This document shows, one piece after another, positions 35,486 to 44,205 of a stretch of 64,000 nt of DNA. Made by a program: the position numbers and the translations under genes. This DNA comes from Streptomyces griseoluteus. GTDB taxonomy: Bacteria > Actinomycetota > Actinomycetes > Streptomycetales > Streptomycetaceae. Numbering within the stretch: the stretch's first letter is position 1; each line of letters begins with the position of its first letter. The stretch lies in contig NZ_SRRU01000001.1 of assembly GCF_004784465.1 (NCBI RefSeq), forward strand, positions 620,001 to 684,000, read 5' to 3'. Under the pieces are notes generated by a model. The model had not been told where the DNA came from. It made no database searches and saw nothing but the letters and a program-made list of their open reading frames with translations.

Positions 35486-36595
35486 CTACTCCTCCACCAG
35501 GAGCTTCTCCCGCAACTGGGCCAGGGTGCGGGCCAGCAGCCGGGAGACGTGCATCTGCGAGATGCCGACCTCCTGCGCGATCTGCGACTGGGTCATGTTG
35601 CCGAAGAAGCGCAGCAGCAGGATGCGCTTCTCGCGCGGCGGGAGGTCCTCCAGCAGCGGCTTGAGCGACTCCCGGTACTCCACACCCTCCAGCGCCTCGT
35701 CCTCCGCGCCGAGGGTGTCGGCGACCGCCGGGGACTCGTCGTCGGTGTCGGGGACGTCCAGCGACAGCGTCGAGTACGCGTTCGCCGACTCCAGCCCCTC
35801 CAGCACCTCCTCCTCGGAGATCGCCAGCTTCTGGGCCAGCTCGTGCACCGTGGGGGAGCGGCCGTGCAGCTGCGACAGCTCGGCCGTCGCCGTGGTCAGC
35901 GCGAGCCGCAGCTCCTGGAGCCGGCGCGGCACCCGCACTGCCCAGCCCTTGTCCCGGAAGTGCCGCTTGATCTCACCGACGACCGTGGGGGTGGCGTACG
36001 TGGAGAACTCCACGCCCCGCTCCGGGTCGAACCGGTCCACCGACTTGATCAGTCCGATGGTGGCGACCTGGGTGAGGTCGTCCAGGGGCTCGCCCCGGTT
36101 GCGGAAGCGGCGCGCCAGATGCTCGACGAGCGGCAGATGCATGCGGACCAGCCGGTTGCGCAGCTCCGCGTACTCCGGGCTGCCGTCCTTCAGGCCGCGC
36201 AGCTCCACGAAGAGCGCCCGCGCCCCGCTGCGGTCGTGCGGGTCGTGCCGTGCCGCCCGGACGGTCTCCGCGCCCGGCGCGGTGTCCTCGGCGTATCGCT
36301 CGTGCTCGCTCATCGTCCCGCCCGTAGCCCTTCCCCGACCCCTCGCCCCCGCGCGGTCGGCGGGCCGCTCCCCGCCGCGCTCCCCCGGAGGCGCGCTCCG
36401 CACGGCACCCTCGCCGCCGGCCCGCGCGGAGTCTTCCTCCGGGTGGGGCCGGGCCTGCTCGGGGATGCCGTCGACGCCGTCGGCCATGTGCCGGGGGCCG
36501 TCCTGGGGGACCGCCCGCAGGCTCTCGGCCTGCTTGGCCGGCAGTTCTCGCGCGCCGCGCTCTTCGTCCCGCACCGGACCGTCCCCGTTCCTCAC
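35486..36595 (-). CDS. sigH: SigB/SigF-family stress sigma factor SigH (several start sites)
   Basis: A sigma factor with regions 2, 3 and 4 in the last ~260 residues (YATPTVVGEIKRHFRDKGW; SQIAQEVGISQMHVSRLLA). The frame runs to a GTG at 36595 that overlaps the anti-sigma stop (GTGA), giving 369 residues with a charged low-complexity N-terminus. Internal starts at 36487 (333 aa) and 36313 (275 aa) would give shorter forms. SigH of S. coelicolor is made in several lengths by alternative translation and proteolysis, and serves osmotic stress and development. Confidence 0.92.
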   Translation of the reverse strand: MRNGDGPVRDEERGARELPAKQAESLRAVPQDGPRHMADGVDGIPEQARPHPEEDSARAGGEGAVRSAPPGERGGERPADRAGARGRGRATGGTMSEHERYAEDTAPGAETVRAARHDPHDRSGARALFVELRGLKDGSPEYAELRNRLVRMHLPLVEHLARRFRNRGEPLDDLTQVATIGLIKSVDRFDPERGVEFSTYATPTVVGEIKRHFRDKGWAVRVPRRLQELRLALTTATAELSQLHGRSPTVHELAQKLAISEEEVLEGLESANAYSTLSLDVPDTDDESPAVADTLGAEDEALEGVEYRESLKPLLEDLPPREKRILLLRFFGNMTQSQIAQEVGISQMHVSRLLARTLAQLREKLLVEE

Positions 36596-37020
36596 GCCGG
36601 GCCGGGGCCCGCGCCGCGCTGTTTGTAGAGACTGATCGACACGGTCCGGTCCTCGTCGACGGCGGACGACACCTTGCCCGCCAGGGCCGACAGCACGGTC
36701 CAGGCGAACGTGTCGCGCGACGGGGCGTGGCCGTCGGTGGTCGGAGCGGACACCGTGACCTCCAGCGAGTCGTCGACGAGGCGGAAGACGCAGCTCAGCA
36801 CGGAGCCGGGCACGGCCTGCTGGAGCAGGATCGCGCAGGCCTCGTCGACCGCGATGCGCAGGTCCTCGATCTCGTCCAGGGTGAAGTCCAAGCGGGCCGC
36901 CAGACCGGCCGTGGCCGTCCGCAGCACCGACAGGTAGGCACCCGCGGCCGGAAGCCGGACTTCCACGAAGTCCTGGTTCGCCGTGGGCTCGCCTGCGATC
37001 TGGGACACCCTCACCTCCAT
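36592..37020 (-). CDS. rshA: Anti-sigma factor of SigH (HATPase, RsbW-like)
   Basis: A 142-residue RsbW/SpoIIAB-like switch kinase domain. The N-box region is DLRIAVDEACAILLQQ and the protein continues as a compact GHKL fold. It holds SigH inactive until released. The same gene is also named ushX or prsH in S. coelicolor. The start codon at 37020 is weakly spaced from a ribosome site; a GTG six bases in is an alternative. Coupled to sigH. Confidence 0.9.
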   Translation of the reverse strand: MEVRVSQIAGEPTANQDFVEVRLPAAGAYLSVLRTATAGLAARLDFTLDEIEDLRIAVDEACAILLQQAVPGSVLSCVFRLVDDSLEVTVSAPTTDGHAPSRDTFAWTVLSALAGKVSSAVDEDRTVSISLYKQRGAGPGPA

Positions 37021-37218
37021 GGTGGTACAAGCTTCACGGGGCCGAGGGTCGCCCCCCGGGGTAACGCATACGTGGTTCCGCGGTGACGCTATCGCGCTCG
37101 GAACGTTCCTGTCCCCGCACCCCCGGCCCCCTGGCGTTACTCACAGTAAAGCTCCGTATACGCTCCGTGTCTAGGGGGTGGGGCGGATTCAAATGGGAAG
37201 AGCGCGCGCCGGATTGAC

Positions 37219-37244
37219 GTACCCAGGCATCGGGCGCTCGAACC
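37219..37244 (-). promoter_or_regulatory. Candidate SigB/SigH-type promoter upstream of rshA-sigH
   Basis: On the minus strand GGTT is followed after 16 bases by GGGTAC, fitting the stress-sigma form GNTT-N14-16-GGGTAY. It lies about 200 bases before the rshA start, which would allow SigH to amplify its own operon. Confidence 0.55.
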
Positions 37245-37272
37245 ACCGGGAACACCGCCGTGCCGTCCACTG

Positions 37273-37533
37273 TCACACGAGTACGTGGTCCACGAAACAC
37301 CACCGCCAGTCGTCTCCGGGTTCGAACGTCCGCATCACCGGGTGACCCGAGTCCGCGTGGTGCTTCGTGGCGTGCCGGTTGGGCGAGGAGTCGCAGCAGG
37401 CGACATGTCCACAGCTGAGGCAGAGCCGCAACTGCACCGGGTCGGTCCCGTCCGCGAGACACTCCAGGCACGTCTCGCTCAGCGGGCCGGGTTCCGGGAG
37501 CGGCAGCACGGCGACGTGCGTGCACTGTTTCAT
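37273..37533 (-). CDS. UBP-type zinc-finger protein
   Basis: An 86-residue protein that is essentially one ZnF-UBP domain: CTH near the start, then CLEC, CLSCG, CCDSS and HATKHH, then DWRWCFVDH. In eukaryotes the fold binds the free C-terminus of ubiquitin; in bacteria its partner is unknown. ATG at 37533. It diverges from the antiporter gene, only ~60 bp apart, as often seen in Streptomyces, so the two may be functionally linked. Confidence 0.85.
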   Translation of the reverse strand: MKQCTHVAVLPLPEPGPLSETCLECLADGTDPVQLRLCLSCGHVACCDSSPNRHATKHHADSGHPVMRTFEPGDDWRWCFVDHVLV

Positions 37534-37593
37534 GATTGCCAGATTACGTCGGGAGCGCGGAAATCCGCGCGGAGAATGAGGGTGGGCGAGGAC

Positions 37594-39189
37594 ATGGACG
37601 TGATGCCGCTCCTGCTGCTGATCGCCGGGAGCGCGGCCATCGCGGGGATCGCCCGGCGCGGGCCGGTACCCGCGCCCCTGCTGTTGGTCGCCGCCGGCCT
37701 CGTCGCTTCCTATCTGCCGGGAGTGCCGGACTACACCCTCGACCCCAAGGTGGTCCTCCCGCTGCTGCTGCCCCCGCTGCTCTACACCTCGGCGACCGAC
37801 AGCTCCTACCTGGACCTGCGCGCCCAGGCGCGGCCGGTGGCGCTGCTGTCGGTGGGCTACGTCCTGTTCGCCACGGTCGTCGTGGGCTGGGTCGCCCATC
37901 TGATCGTGCCCGGCCTGCCGCTGACCGCCGCGCTGGTGCTGGGGGCGGTGGTGGCGCCGCCCGACGCGGTCGCGGCCACCGCGGTCGCCCGCCGGCTCGG
38001 GCTGCCGTCCCGGATCACCACGATCCTCCAGGGCGAGTCCCTGCTGAACGACGCCACCGCCATCACCGCGTACAAGGTCGCGCTCGCCGCCGCCATCGGG
38101 GAGGGCGCCACCTGGGCGGGCGGGCTGGTCGAGTTCCTGATCGCCGCGGTCGGGGGTGTCGGGGTCGGGCTCGTGCTGATGGCACCGCTGCACTGGCTGC
38201 GCACGCATCTGCGTGAGCCGCTCCTGCAGAACACCTTGTCGCTGCTGATCCCGTTCGTCGCCTACAGCGTCGCCGAGCAGTTCCACGCCTCCGGGGTGCT
38301 CGCGGTCGTGGTCGTCGCGCTCTACCTCGGGCACCGTGCGTGGGAGGTCGACTTCGCCACCCGGCTCCAGGAGGAGGCGGTGTGGAAGATGGTCGCCTTC
38401 ATCCTGGAGTCCGCCGTCTTCGCCCTGATCGGGCTCCAGCTGCGGGTCGTCGTCGAGGGGCTGGGCCCCAACGAGGGCACACGGGCGGTCGTTTACGCCG
38501 CGGTCCTCTTCGTGGTGGTCGTCGTGGCCCGGCTCGTGTGGGTCTACCCGGCCGCATTCCTGCCCCGCCTGCTGTCCGCCCGCATCCGGGAACGCGAGGA
38601 GAACCCCACCTGGCAGGGCGCCCTGGTCACCGGCTGGGCCGGGATGCGGGGCGTGGTCTCGCTCGCCATCGCCTTCTCCATCCCGGTCACCGTGCACGGG
38701 GGGCACCCCTTCCCGCAGCGCAACCTGATCCTCTTCCTGACGTTCACCACGGTCATCGGCACCCTGGTCATCCAGGGCCTGAGCCTGCCCCCGCTGATCC
38801 GGGCCCTGCGCTTCCCGCCCCGCGACCCGCGCGCGGACACCCTCGCCGAGGCCAACGCCCAGGCCCAGGCGTCCCGCGCGGCCGAGAACCGGCTCGAAGA
38901 ACTCCTCAACGACGAGCGCAACGCCCTGCCCGAACCGCTCGCCGAACGGCTGCGCGCGGCGCTGGAGCGTCGCCGCAACGCGGTCTGGGAACGCCTGGGC
39001 CAGACCAACCCCGTCACCGGCGAGTCCGTGGACGACACCTACCGCCGGCTGTCCCGCGAGATGATCAGCGCCGAGCGCGACGTCTTCGTACGCCTGCGCG
39101 ACCACCGCTACATCGACGACGAGATGCTCCGTGCCCTGCTGCGCCGGCTCGACCTGGAGGAGGCGGCCGCGGACCGGGAAGTGGCCTAA
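37594..39189 (+). CDS. Na+/H+ antiporter, CPA1 (NhaP/NhaK-like)
   Basis: A 531-residue membrane protein with about 12 helices and a ~110-residue charged cytoplasmic tail. The ion-binding ND motif is in ESLLNDATAI and the PPDAVAATAV segment is also conserved. It should exchange Na+ or K+ for protons at the cell membrane. ATG at 37594 is preferred; one at 37576 would add six residues. Its stop overlaps that of the convergent desulfhydrase gene. Confidence 0.88.
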   Translation: MDVMPLLLLIAGSAAIAGIARRGPVPAPLLLVAAGLVASYLPGVPDYTLDPKVVLPLLLPPLLYTSATDSSYLDLRAQARPVALLSVGYVLFATVVVGWVAHLIVPGLPLTAALVLGAVVAPPDAVAATAVARRLGLPSRITTILQGESLLNDATAITAYKVALAAAIGEGATWAGGLVEFLIAAVGGVGVGLVLMAPLHWLRTHLREPLLQNTLSLLIPFVAYSVAEQFHASGVLAVVVVALYLGHRAWEVDFATRLQEEAVWKMVAFILESAVFALIGLQLRVVVEGLGPNEGTRAVVYAAVLFVVVVVARLVWVYPAAFLPRLLSARIREREENPTWQGALVTGWAGMRGVVSLAIAFSIPVTVHGGHPFPQRNLILFLTFTTVIGTLVIQGLSLPPLIRALRFPPRDPRADTLAEANAQAQASRAAENRLEELLNDERNALPEPLAERLRAALERRRNAVWERLGQTNPVTGESVDDTYRRLSREMISAERDVFVRLRDHRYIDDEMLRALLRRLDLEEAAADREVA

Positions 39190-40091
39190 AACGTACTGTC
39201 CGGGAAGGGCCGTCCGGTGATCACCGCGGCCACGGCGGTCCCGCGCGGGAAGGCGCCCTCCTCGGCCAGTGCGGTGAGCGCGTACAGCAACTTGGCGACA
39301 TACAGCCGCTCCACGGGCACCCCGTGCCGGTCCTCGAAGTCGGCCGCGAAGGCGTCCAGTTCCGGGGTCGTACGGGCGTAGCCGCCGAAGTGGAAGCGCT
39401 CCTCCAGCGACCAGTCGCCGGTGCGGGCGCCGAAGGCCCGCTCCTGGAGCGCGGCCACCTCGGCCGCCAGGAAGCCGCCCTTGAGCACGGGCACGCCGAG
39501 CGCGCGCTGTCCGGGGGCGAGACCGGCGGCCAGTCCGGCGAGCGTGCCACCGGTGCCGCAGGCCACCGCGACGACCTCCGCGCGGCCCGCCAGCTCCTCG
39601 CCCAGCGCCACGCAGCCGCGTACCGCCTCGGCATTGCTGCCGCCCTCGGGGACGACATACGCGCCCTCCGCCCGGGCCGCGTGCAGGAGCGCCGCCAGGG
39701 TCTCCGGCTCGCCCTTGCGCCGGTACGTGGCCCGGTCGGTGAAGTGCAGCCGCATGCCGTCGGCCGCGCACCCGGCCAGGGACGGGTTCAGCGGGCGGCC
39801 GGCCAGTTCGTCGCCGCGCACCACGCCGATGGTGGGCAGCCCGAGCAGCCGCCCGGCGGCCGCGGTGGCGCGCAGATGGTTGGAATACGCGCCACCGAAG
39901 GTGACCAGCGCCCGGCCCCGCGCCGCCTCGATGTTCGGTACGAGCTTGCGCCACTTGTTGCCGATCAGCTCCGGGTGGATCAGATCGTCCCGCTTGAGCA
40001 GCAGCCGCACGCCGTGCCGGGAGAAGCGGTCGTCCCGCACCTCCGTGAGGGGGGAGGGGAGTGCCGGAGCGAGGGGGTCGGCGCTGGTCAT
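39186..40091 (-). CDS. PLP-dependent D-cysteine desulfhydrase / ACC deaminase family
   Basis: A 301-residue fold-type II PLP enzyme. The lysine that binds PLP is in ELIGNKWRKL, followed by the GGAYSNHLRATAAAG cofactor loop and a GTGGTLAG phosphate loop. Members split D-cysteine to pyruvate, sulfide and ammonia or deaminate 1-aminocyclopropane-1-carboxylate, and which applies here cannot be decided. It is about 30 bp from the amidase gene on the same strand. Confidence 0.85.
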   Translation of the reverse strand: MTSADPLAPALPSPLTEVRDDRFSRHGVRLLLKRDDLIHPELIGNKWRKLVPNIEAARGRALVTFGGAYSNHLRATAAAGRLLGLPTIGVVRGDELAGRPLNPSLAGCAADGMRLHFTDRATYRRKGEPETLAALLHAARAEGAYVVPEGGSNAEAVRGCVALGEELAGRAEVVAVACGTGGTLAGLAAGLAPGQRALGVPVLKGGFLAAEVAALQERAFGARTGDWSLEERFHFGGYARTTPELDAFAADFEDRHGVPVERLYVAKLLYALTALAEEGAFPRGTAVAAVITGRPFPDSTF

Positions 40092-40121
40092 CCGGCCATT
40101 GTCGCCCCTTCGGCAGGGGGC

Positions 40122-40715
40122 TCAGTCCTTGAGCCGGGCCTTGATCCGTGAGCGGAGCGAGGACATGGTGAAGCCGCGCGGGTCCACCTTGCCGGGCTGC
40201 CACTCCAGGTGGCCGATGACCGAACGTTCCGACCAGCCGTGGTGGCGGCAGATCGCGGCGGCGGCCCGCACGATCGCGTCCATCTGGGCCTCGGGCCAGG
40301 GGTCCTCGCCGTCGCCGAGGTTCTCGCACTCGAAGCCGTAGAAGTACCGGTTGCCGTCGGTGTTGGACTCGTTGTCGGGCGGCAGGCCCTTCTCGGCGAT
40401 GACCGCGCGGAGCACCTCGTCGTCACCGAGACCGGCGTGGTTGGCGCGGCCGTAGCCGACCAGGTGGACCTTGCCGTCCTTGGTGATCACGCCGTGGCAG
40501 AGCGGGCCGGGAAGCTCGTCGTAGCCGTCGCGGCACAGCTCCACGGTGCGGGCGCTGCCGCTGGTCACCGTGTGGTGGATCATGACGCCGTGCATCGGAC
40601 CCCAGGGGCCCTTGTGGTTGCGGTTGTGGGTCCGCCAGTTGCCGACCTCCACGACCTTGAGGCCCTCGGCCTTCAGCGCGCTCAGAAAACCGCTCGCGGA
40701 CATGGGTGGGGACAT
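40122..40715 (-). CDS. N-acetylmuramoyl-L-alanine amidase (Amidase_2), no signal peptide
   Basis: A 197-residue Amidase_2/PGRP-type domain. Zinc ligands are suggested by MIHHTVT and the late GHLEWQPGKVDP. The start at 40715 has a perfect AAGGAGG site and the N-terminus is not a signal peptide, so export would need another route, as in phage endolysins. It diverges from the encapsulin shell gene. It would cut the bond between muramic acid and the stem peptide. No other phage gene lies nearby. Confidence 0.85.
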   Translation of the reverse strand: MSPPMSASGFLSALKAEGLKVVEVGNWRTHNRNHKGPWGPMHGVMIHHTVTSGSARTVELCRDGYDELPGPLCHGVITKDGKVHLVGYGRANHAGLGDDEVLRAVIAEKGLPPDNESNTDGNRYFYGFECENLGDGEDPWPEAQMDAIVRAAAAICRHHGWSERSVIGHLEWQPGKVDPRGFTMSSLRSRIKARLKD

Positions 40716-41002
40716 GGCCGCCTCCTTCGTACCGTTCGGGAAGTTCTGGGCGGACCGGCCGTCCCGGCCCACCCGTCACGGTGCTTGTACCGACGCACGG
40801 GGGTGGGAACCACATCGGTCGCTCGCTGTACGAGTCGATCCGGCCATTTTCCTCGGCCGGGTCGCCCAGTCTGCCCAGTAGTCCGATGATCCATTCCCCT
40901 CCTTTCGGGTAATGGTGCGGGCACGCTCCGTGATGGAAAGCTCGGCCCCGAGACCGGTGGCCGGCGAGATCCGGCACGGGATACATGGGAGGGCAATTCC
41001 TT

Positions 41003-42409
41003 ATGTCGGTAGGCGAAGAGGTCCGCACGGAGCAGGGCAAGCCGCAGCAGTCCCTGGGCACGGCGGCCGCGCGGAACCTGGCCACCACCACCAAGTCCGC
41101 ACCCCAGATGCAGGAGATCAGCTCCCGCTGGCTGCTGCGCAACCTGCCCTGGGTCGACGTCCAGGGCGGCGCGTACCGGGTGAACCGGAGGCTGACGTAC
41201 GCCGTGGGGGACGGCCGCATCACCTTCGTGAAGACGGGGGACCAGGTCGAGGTCATCCCGGCCGAGCTGGGCGAACTGCCCGCGCTGCGCTCGTACGAGG
41301 ACGAAGAGGTGCTCACCGAGCTGGCCCGGCGCTGCCGGCAGCGCGACATCGCCGCGGGCGACGTGATCAGCTCCTTCGGCACCCGCACCGAGAAGGTGTA
41401 CCTGCTCGCCCATGGCCGCGTGGAGAAGATCGGCACCGGTCCGTACGGCGACGACGCGGTGCTCGGAGTCCTCGCCGACGGCGCCTACTTCGGCGAACAG
41501 GCGCTGCTCGACCCCGACGCCATCTGGGAGTACACCGCCCGCGCCGCCACCGCGTGCACGGTGCTCGTGCTCAGCCGCTCGGACTTCGAGCAGGTCGCCG
41601 AGCGTTCCGACTCCCTGAGCGAGCACGTCGCCCGGCTGCGCGCGCTCCCGGACCAGCGGACCAACAAGTACGGCGAGAAGGAGGTCGAGCTGGCGGCCGG
41701 CCACTCCGGCGAGCCCGACATCCCGCACACCTTCGTGGACTACGAGGCGCGGCCGCGCGAGTACGAACTCAGCATCGCCCAGACCGTGCTGCGCATCCAC
41801 TCCCGCGTGGCCGACCTCTACAACCAGCCGATGAACCAGACCGAGCAGCAGTTGCGGCTCACGGTCGAGGCGCTGAAGGAGCGCCAAGAGCACGAGCTGG
41901 TCAACAACCGCGAGTTCGGTCTCCTGCACAACTGCGAGTACGACCAGCGGCTCCAGCCGCACGACGGCGTCCCCGGCCCGGACGACCTGGACGAGCTGCT
42001 CAGCCGCCGCCGGGGCACCAAGTTCCTGCTCGCCCACCCGCGCGCCATCGCGGCGATCGGGCGCGAGCTGAACAAGCGCGGACTGGTCCCGGAGACCATC
42101 GACGTGGGCGGCAACCGCATCCCCACCTGGCGCGGGGTGCCGATCTACCCGTGCAACAAGATCCCGGTCAGCGAGGCCCGCACCACCTCGATCATCGCGC
42201 TGCGCACCGGCGAGGCCGAGCAGGGTGTCATCGGCCTCCGCCAGTCCGGCCTGCCGGACGAGATCGAGCCCAGCCTGTCGGTGCGCTTCATGGGCATCAA
42301 CGAGCAGGCCGTCATCAACTACCTGGTGACCGCCTACTACTCGGCCGCCGTCCTGGTGCCGGACGCGCTGGGCGTGCTGGAGAACGTGGAGATCGGCCGG
42401 TGGCGGTGA
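41003..42409 (+). CDS. Family 2B encapsulin shell protein with cNMP-binding domain (EshA/SrpI-like)
   Basis: A 468-residue protein. A cyclic-nucleotide-binding domain (about residues 100-205) is set within an HK97-type capsid fold whose larger part follows ([20 protein letters not shown] to the end). The phosphate cassette is intact (FGEQAL at 163-168 and Arg180 in ARAATA). This is the domain order of family 2B encapsulins, including EshA. They form icosahedral protein shells around a cargo enzyme. ATG at 41003 has GGGAGGG upstream; 41003 and 40985 are both possible. The gene next door is the expected cargo. Confidence 0.9.
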   Translation: MSVGEEVRTEQGKPQQSLGTAAARNLATTTKSAPQMQEISSRWLLRNLPWVDVQGGAYRVNRRLTYAVGDGRITFVKTGDQVEVIPAELGELPALRSYEDEEVLTELARRCRQRDIAAGDVISSFGTRTEKVYLLAHGRVEKIGTGPYGDDAVLGVLADGAYFGEQALLDPDAIWEYTARAATACTVLVLSRSDFEQVAERSDSLSEHVARLRALPDQRTNKYGEKEVELAAGHSGEPDIPHTFVDYEARPREYELSIAQTVLRIHSRVADLYNQPMNQTEQQLRLTVEALKERQEHELVNNREFGLLHNCEYDQRLQPHDGVPGPDDLDELLSRRRGTKFLLAHPRAIAAIGRELNKRGLVPETIDVGGNRIPTWRGVPIYPCNKIPVSEARTTSIIALRTGEAEQGVIGLRQSGLPDEIEPSLSVRFMGINEQAVINYLVTAYYSAAVLVPDALGVLENVEIGRWR

Positions 42410-42424
42410 CGCGATCACCTGCTT

Positions 42425-42453
42425 CCCGCCCCGGCGGCCGAGGCCGGGGCGGG
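42425..42453 (+). terminator. Hairpin between shell and cargo genes
   Basis: CCCGCCCCGGC and its complement form an 11-bp stem with a 7-base loop in the 76-bp gap. It may cut cargo expression relative to the shell. Confidence 0.6.
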
Positions 42454-42485
42454 GGTCCCACCGTGTTCGCCGGGGAGGGGGAACC

Positions 42486-43607
42486 ATGAGCGAATCCACC
42501 GTGGAGACCGGGGAGTACCCGGCGCCATTGTCGTCGGACGGGGTACCCAGGCCGCGCCGGGCGGCGGAGGACACGCCGGGGCACGACGCGGTCGTCCTGC
42601 TGGAGCGCACCCGGGGTGTCGTGGACCCCGAACTGCGCGCCGCCGTCCAGTCGTTGCCGGTGCAGTTACGCCGGATCGCGCTCTACCACTTCGGCTGGAG
42701 CCACGCGGACGGCACCCCGGCGGCGGGCAACGCGGGCAAGGCGATCCGCCCCGCCCTCGTCCTCGCGGCGGCGTCCGCGCTGGGCGGTGCAAATGCGCGG
42801 GCGGCGGCCGTGCGGGCCGCCGCGGCGGTCGAACTGGTCCACAACTTCACGCTGATGCACGACGACGTGATGGATCGCGACACCACCCGCAGACACCGGC
42901 CCACGGCCTGGGCCGTGTTCGGCGTCCCCGACGCGATCCTCACCGGGGACGCCCTCCAGGCCCTGGCGGTGCGACTGCTCGCCGTTGATCCGCACCCGGC
43001 CGCCGGCCGGGCGGCGGCCCGGCTCGCGGAGTGCGTGATCGAACTGTGCGCCGGACAGCAGACCGACACGGCCCTGGAACAGCGCGCGCCCGGCGAGGTC
43101 GCCCTCGACGAGGTGCTCGCCATGGCCGAGGCGAAGACCGGCGCCCTGCTGGGCTGCGCCTGCGCCCTGGGCGCGCTGTACGCGGGCGCGGAGGACGAGG
43201 TGGTGGCGGCGCTGGACACCTTCGGCCGGGAGGCCGGGCTGGCGTTCCAGCTCATCGACGACGTGATCGGCATATGGGGCGATCCCCGCCGCACGGGCAA
43301 GCCGGCCGGTGCCGACCTCGCCGTCCGCAAGAAGTCCCTGCCCGTGGTCGCCGCGCTGACCTCCGGCACCCCGGCGGGTGCCGAACTGGCCGCGCTGTAC
43401 ACCCGCCCGCACACGGCGGGGGACGGCGCCGAGATCGCCCGGGCGACGGTCGCGGTGGAGCAGGCGGGCGGCCGGGACTGGGCCCAGGCGGAGGCGGCGG
43501 ACCGGATGGCCCGCGCGGTGCAGGAACTGGCCCGTGCGGTCCCGGCTCCGGAGGCGGCGGGGGGTCTGCTGGCCCTGGCGGAGTTCGTCACCCGGCGCAG
43601 TAGCTGA
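42486..43607 (+). CDS. Polyprenyl diphosphate synthase, likely encapsulin cargo
   Basis: A 373-residue trans-isoprenyl diphosphate synthase. The first aspartate-rich motif is DDVMD (near residue 123), and the second is DDVIG, with Gly instead of Asp at the end. The chain-length region fits geranylgeranyl-type enzymes but this is uncertain. The first ~45 residues are polar and Pro/Glu-rich before the catalytic fold, resembling the disordered targeting segments of family 2B cargo. Only 76 bp separate it from the shell gene. It has no other isoprenoid gene beside it. Confidence 0.88.
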   Translation: MSESTVETGEYPAPLSSDGVPRPRRAAEDTPGHDAVVLLERTRGVVDPELRAAVQSLPVQLRRIALYHFGWSHADGTPAAGNAGKAIRPALVLAAASALGGANARAAAVRAAAAVELVHNFTLMHDDVMDRDTTRRHRPTAWAVFGVPDAILTGDALQALAVRLLAVDPHPAAGRAAARLAECVIELCAGQQTDTALEQRAPGEVALDEVLAMAEAKTGALLGCACALGALYAGAEDEVVAALDTFGREAGLAFQLIDDVIGIWGDPRRTGKPAGADLAVRKKSLPVVAALTSGTPAGAELAALYTRPHTAGDGAEIARATVAVEQAGGRDWAQAEAADRMARAVQELARAVPAPEAAGGLLALAEFVTRRSS

Positions 43608-43694
43608 GCCGCCTTTGCACCCTTGGGCCCTTGGCCCGCTTGGGTCCCGCGCATCCCCACGGTGCGCGGGACCCATCCGGCCTACCCTGGACTT

Positions 43695-44195
43695 ATGGAC
43701 AGGGAAGCCCACGTCTGCCCCACCTGTGGCGAGTCCGTCGACATGGTCGCCGGCCGCCGCAAGACCCTCGGCGCGTGGGTGCCGGTGTGGAAACCGGGCC
43801 CGTGCCACAACCCGGCCTGCGCCCGTAGCGTGACCCCCATGCCCCGGCACCCGGATGCTCAGCACCCCGCGATCCTCCACATCACCGAACGCGCCCTCTG
43901 GGAAGCAGCCCGCGAGCAGGGCTCGTACGAGTTCTCCACCCGAGGCCGCACCCTCCAGGAGGTCGGCTACATCCACTTCTCCACCCGCGCCCAACTCCCG
44001 CGCGTGGCCGCCTTCCTGTACGGCGAGGACCCCGGCCGGGACGACCTGGTGGTCCTGGTGGTCGACCCCGCCCTGCTGGACGCCCCGCTGAAGTACGAGG
44101 CGATGCCACCGGCGGGGGAGGAGTTCCCGCACGTGTACGGGGCGCTGCCGGTGTCGGCGGTGGTGGACGTGGAGGAGTGGAAGGCGGCCGGCTGA
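43695..44195 (+). CDS. Zinc-ribbon plus DUF952 protein
   Basis: A 166-residue frame. An N-terminal four-Cys zinc ribbon (CPTC and CHNPAC, about residues 8-43) is followed by a DUF952 domain starting HITERALWEAA and including GYIHFSTRAQL. An in-frame ATG at 43839 would give DUF952 alone. TACCCT seven bases before ATG 43695 looks like a -10, so the long form may be leaderless. DUF952 has no settled function. Its stop lies in a small palindrome shared with the convergent gene. Confidence 0.65.
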   Translation: MDREAHVCPTCGESVDMVAGRRKTLGAWVPVWKPGPCHNPACARSVTPMPRHPDAQHPAILHITERALWEAAREQGSYEFSTRGRTLQEVGYIHFSTRAQLPRVAAFLYGEDPGRDDLVVLVVDPALLDAPLKYEAMPPAGEEFPHVYGALPVSAVVDVEEWKAAG

Positions 44196-44205
44196 GCCCC
44201 CGGGG

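Noticed and set aside
39186..40091. D-cysteine desulfhydrase-like enzyme as encapsulin cargo
   Set aside because: Known sulfur-type cargo of family 2 shells is a cysteine desulfurase, a different fold. This gene also has no extended N-terminus and is on the other strand, beyond the amidase.
37273..40329. A 1018-residue minus-strand frame spanning several genes
   Set aside because: It runs opposite the Na+/H+ antiporter and out of frame with the desulfhydrase. Only its last 86 residues, the zinc-finger protein, are a real gene.
40122..43607. Prophage remnant (amidase plus capsid-like gene)
   Set aside because: No terminase, portal, tail or integrase genes, and the shell gene has the cNMP insertion typical of encapsulins, not phages.
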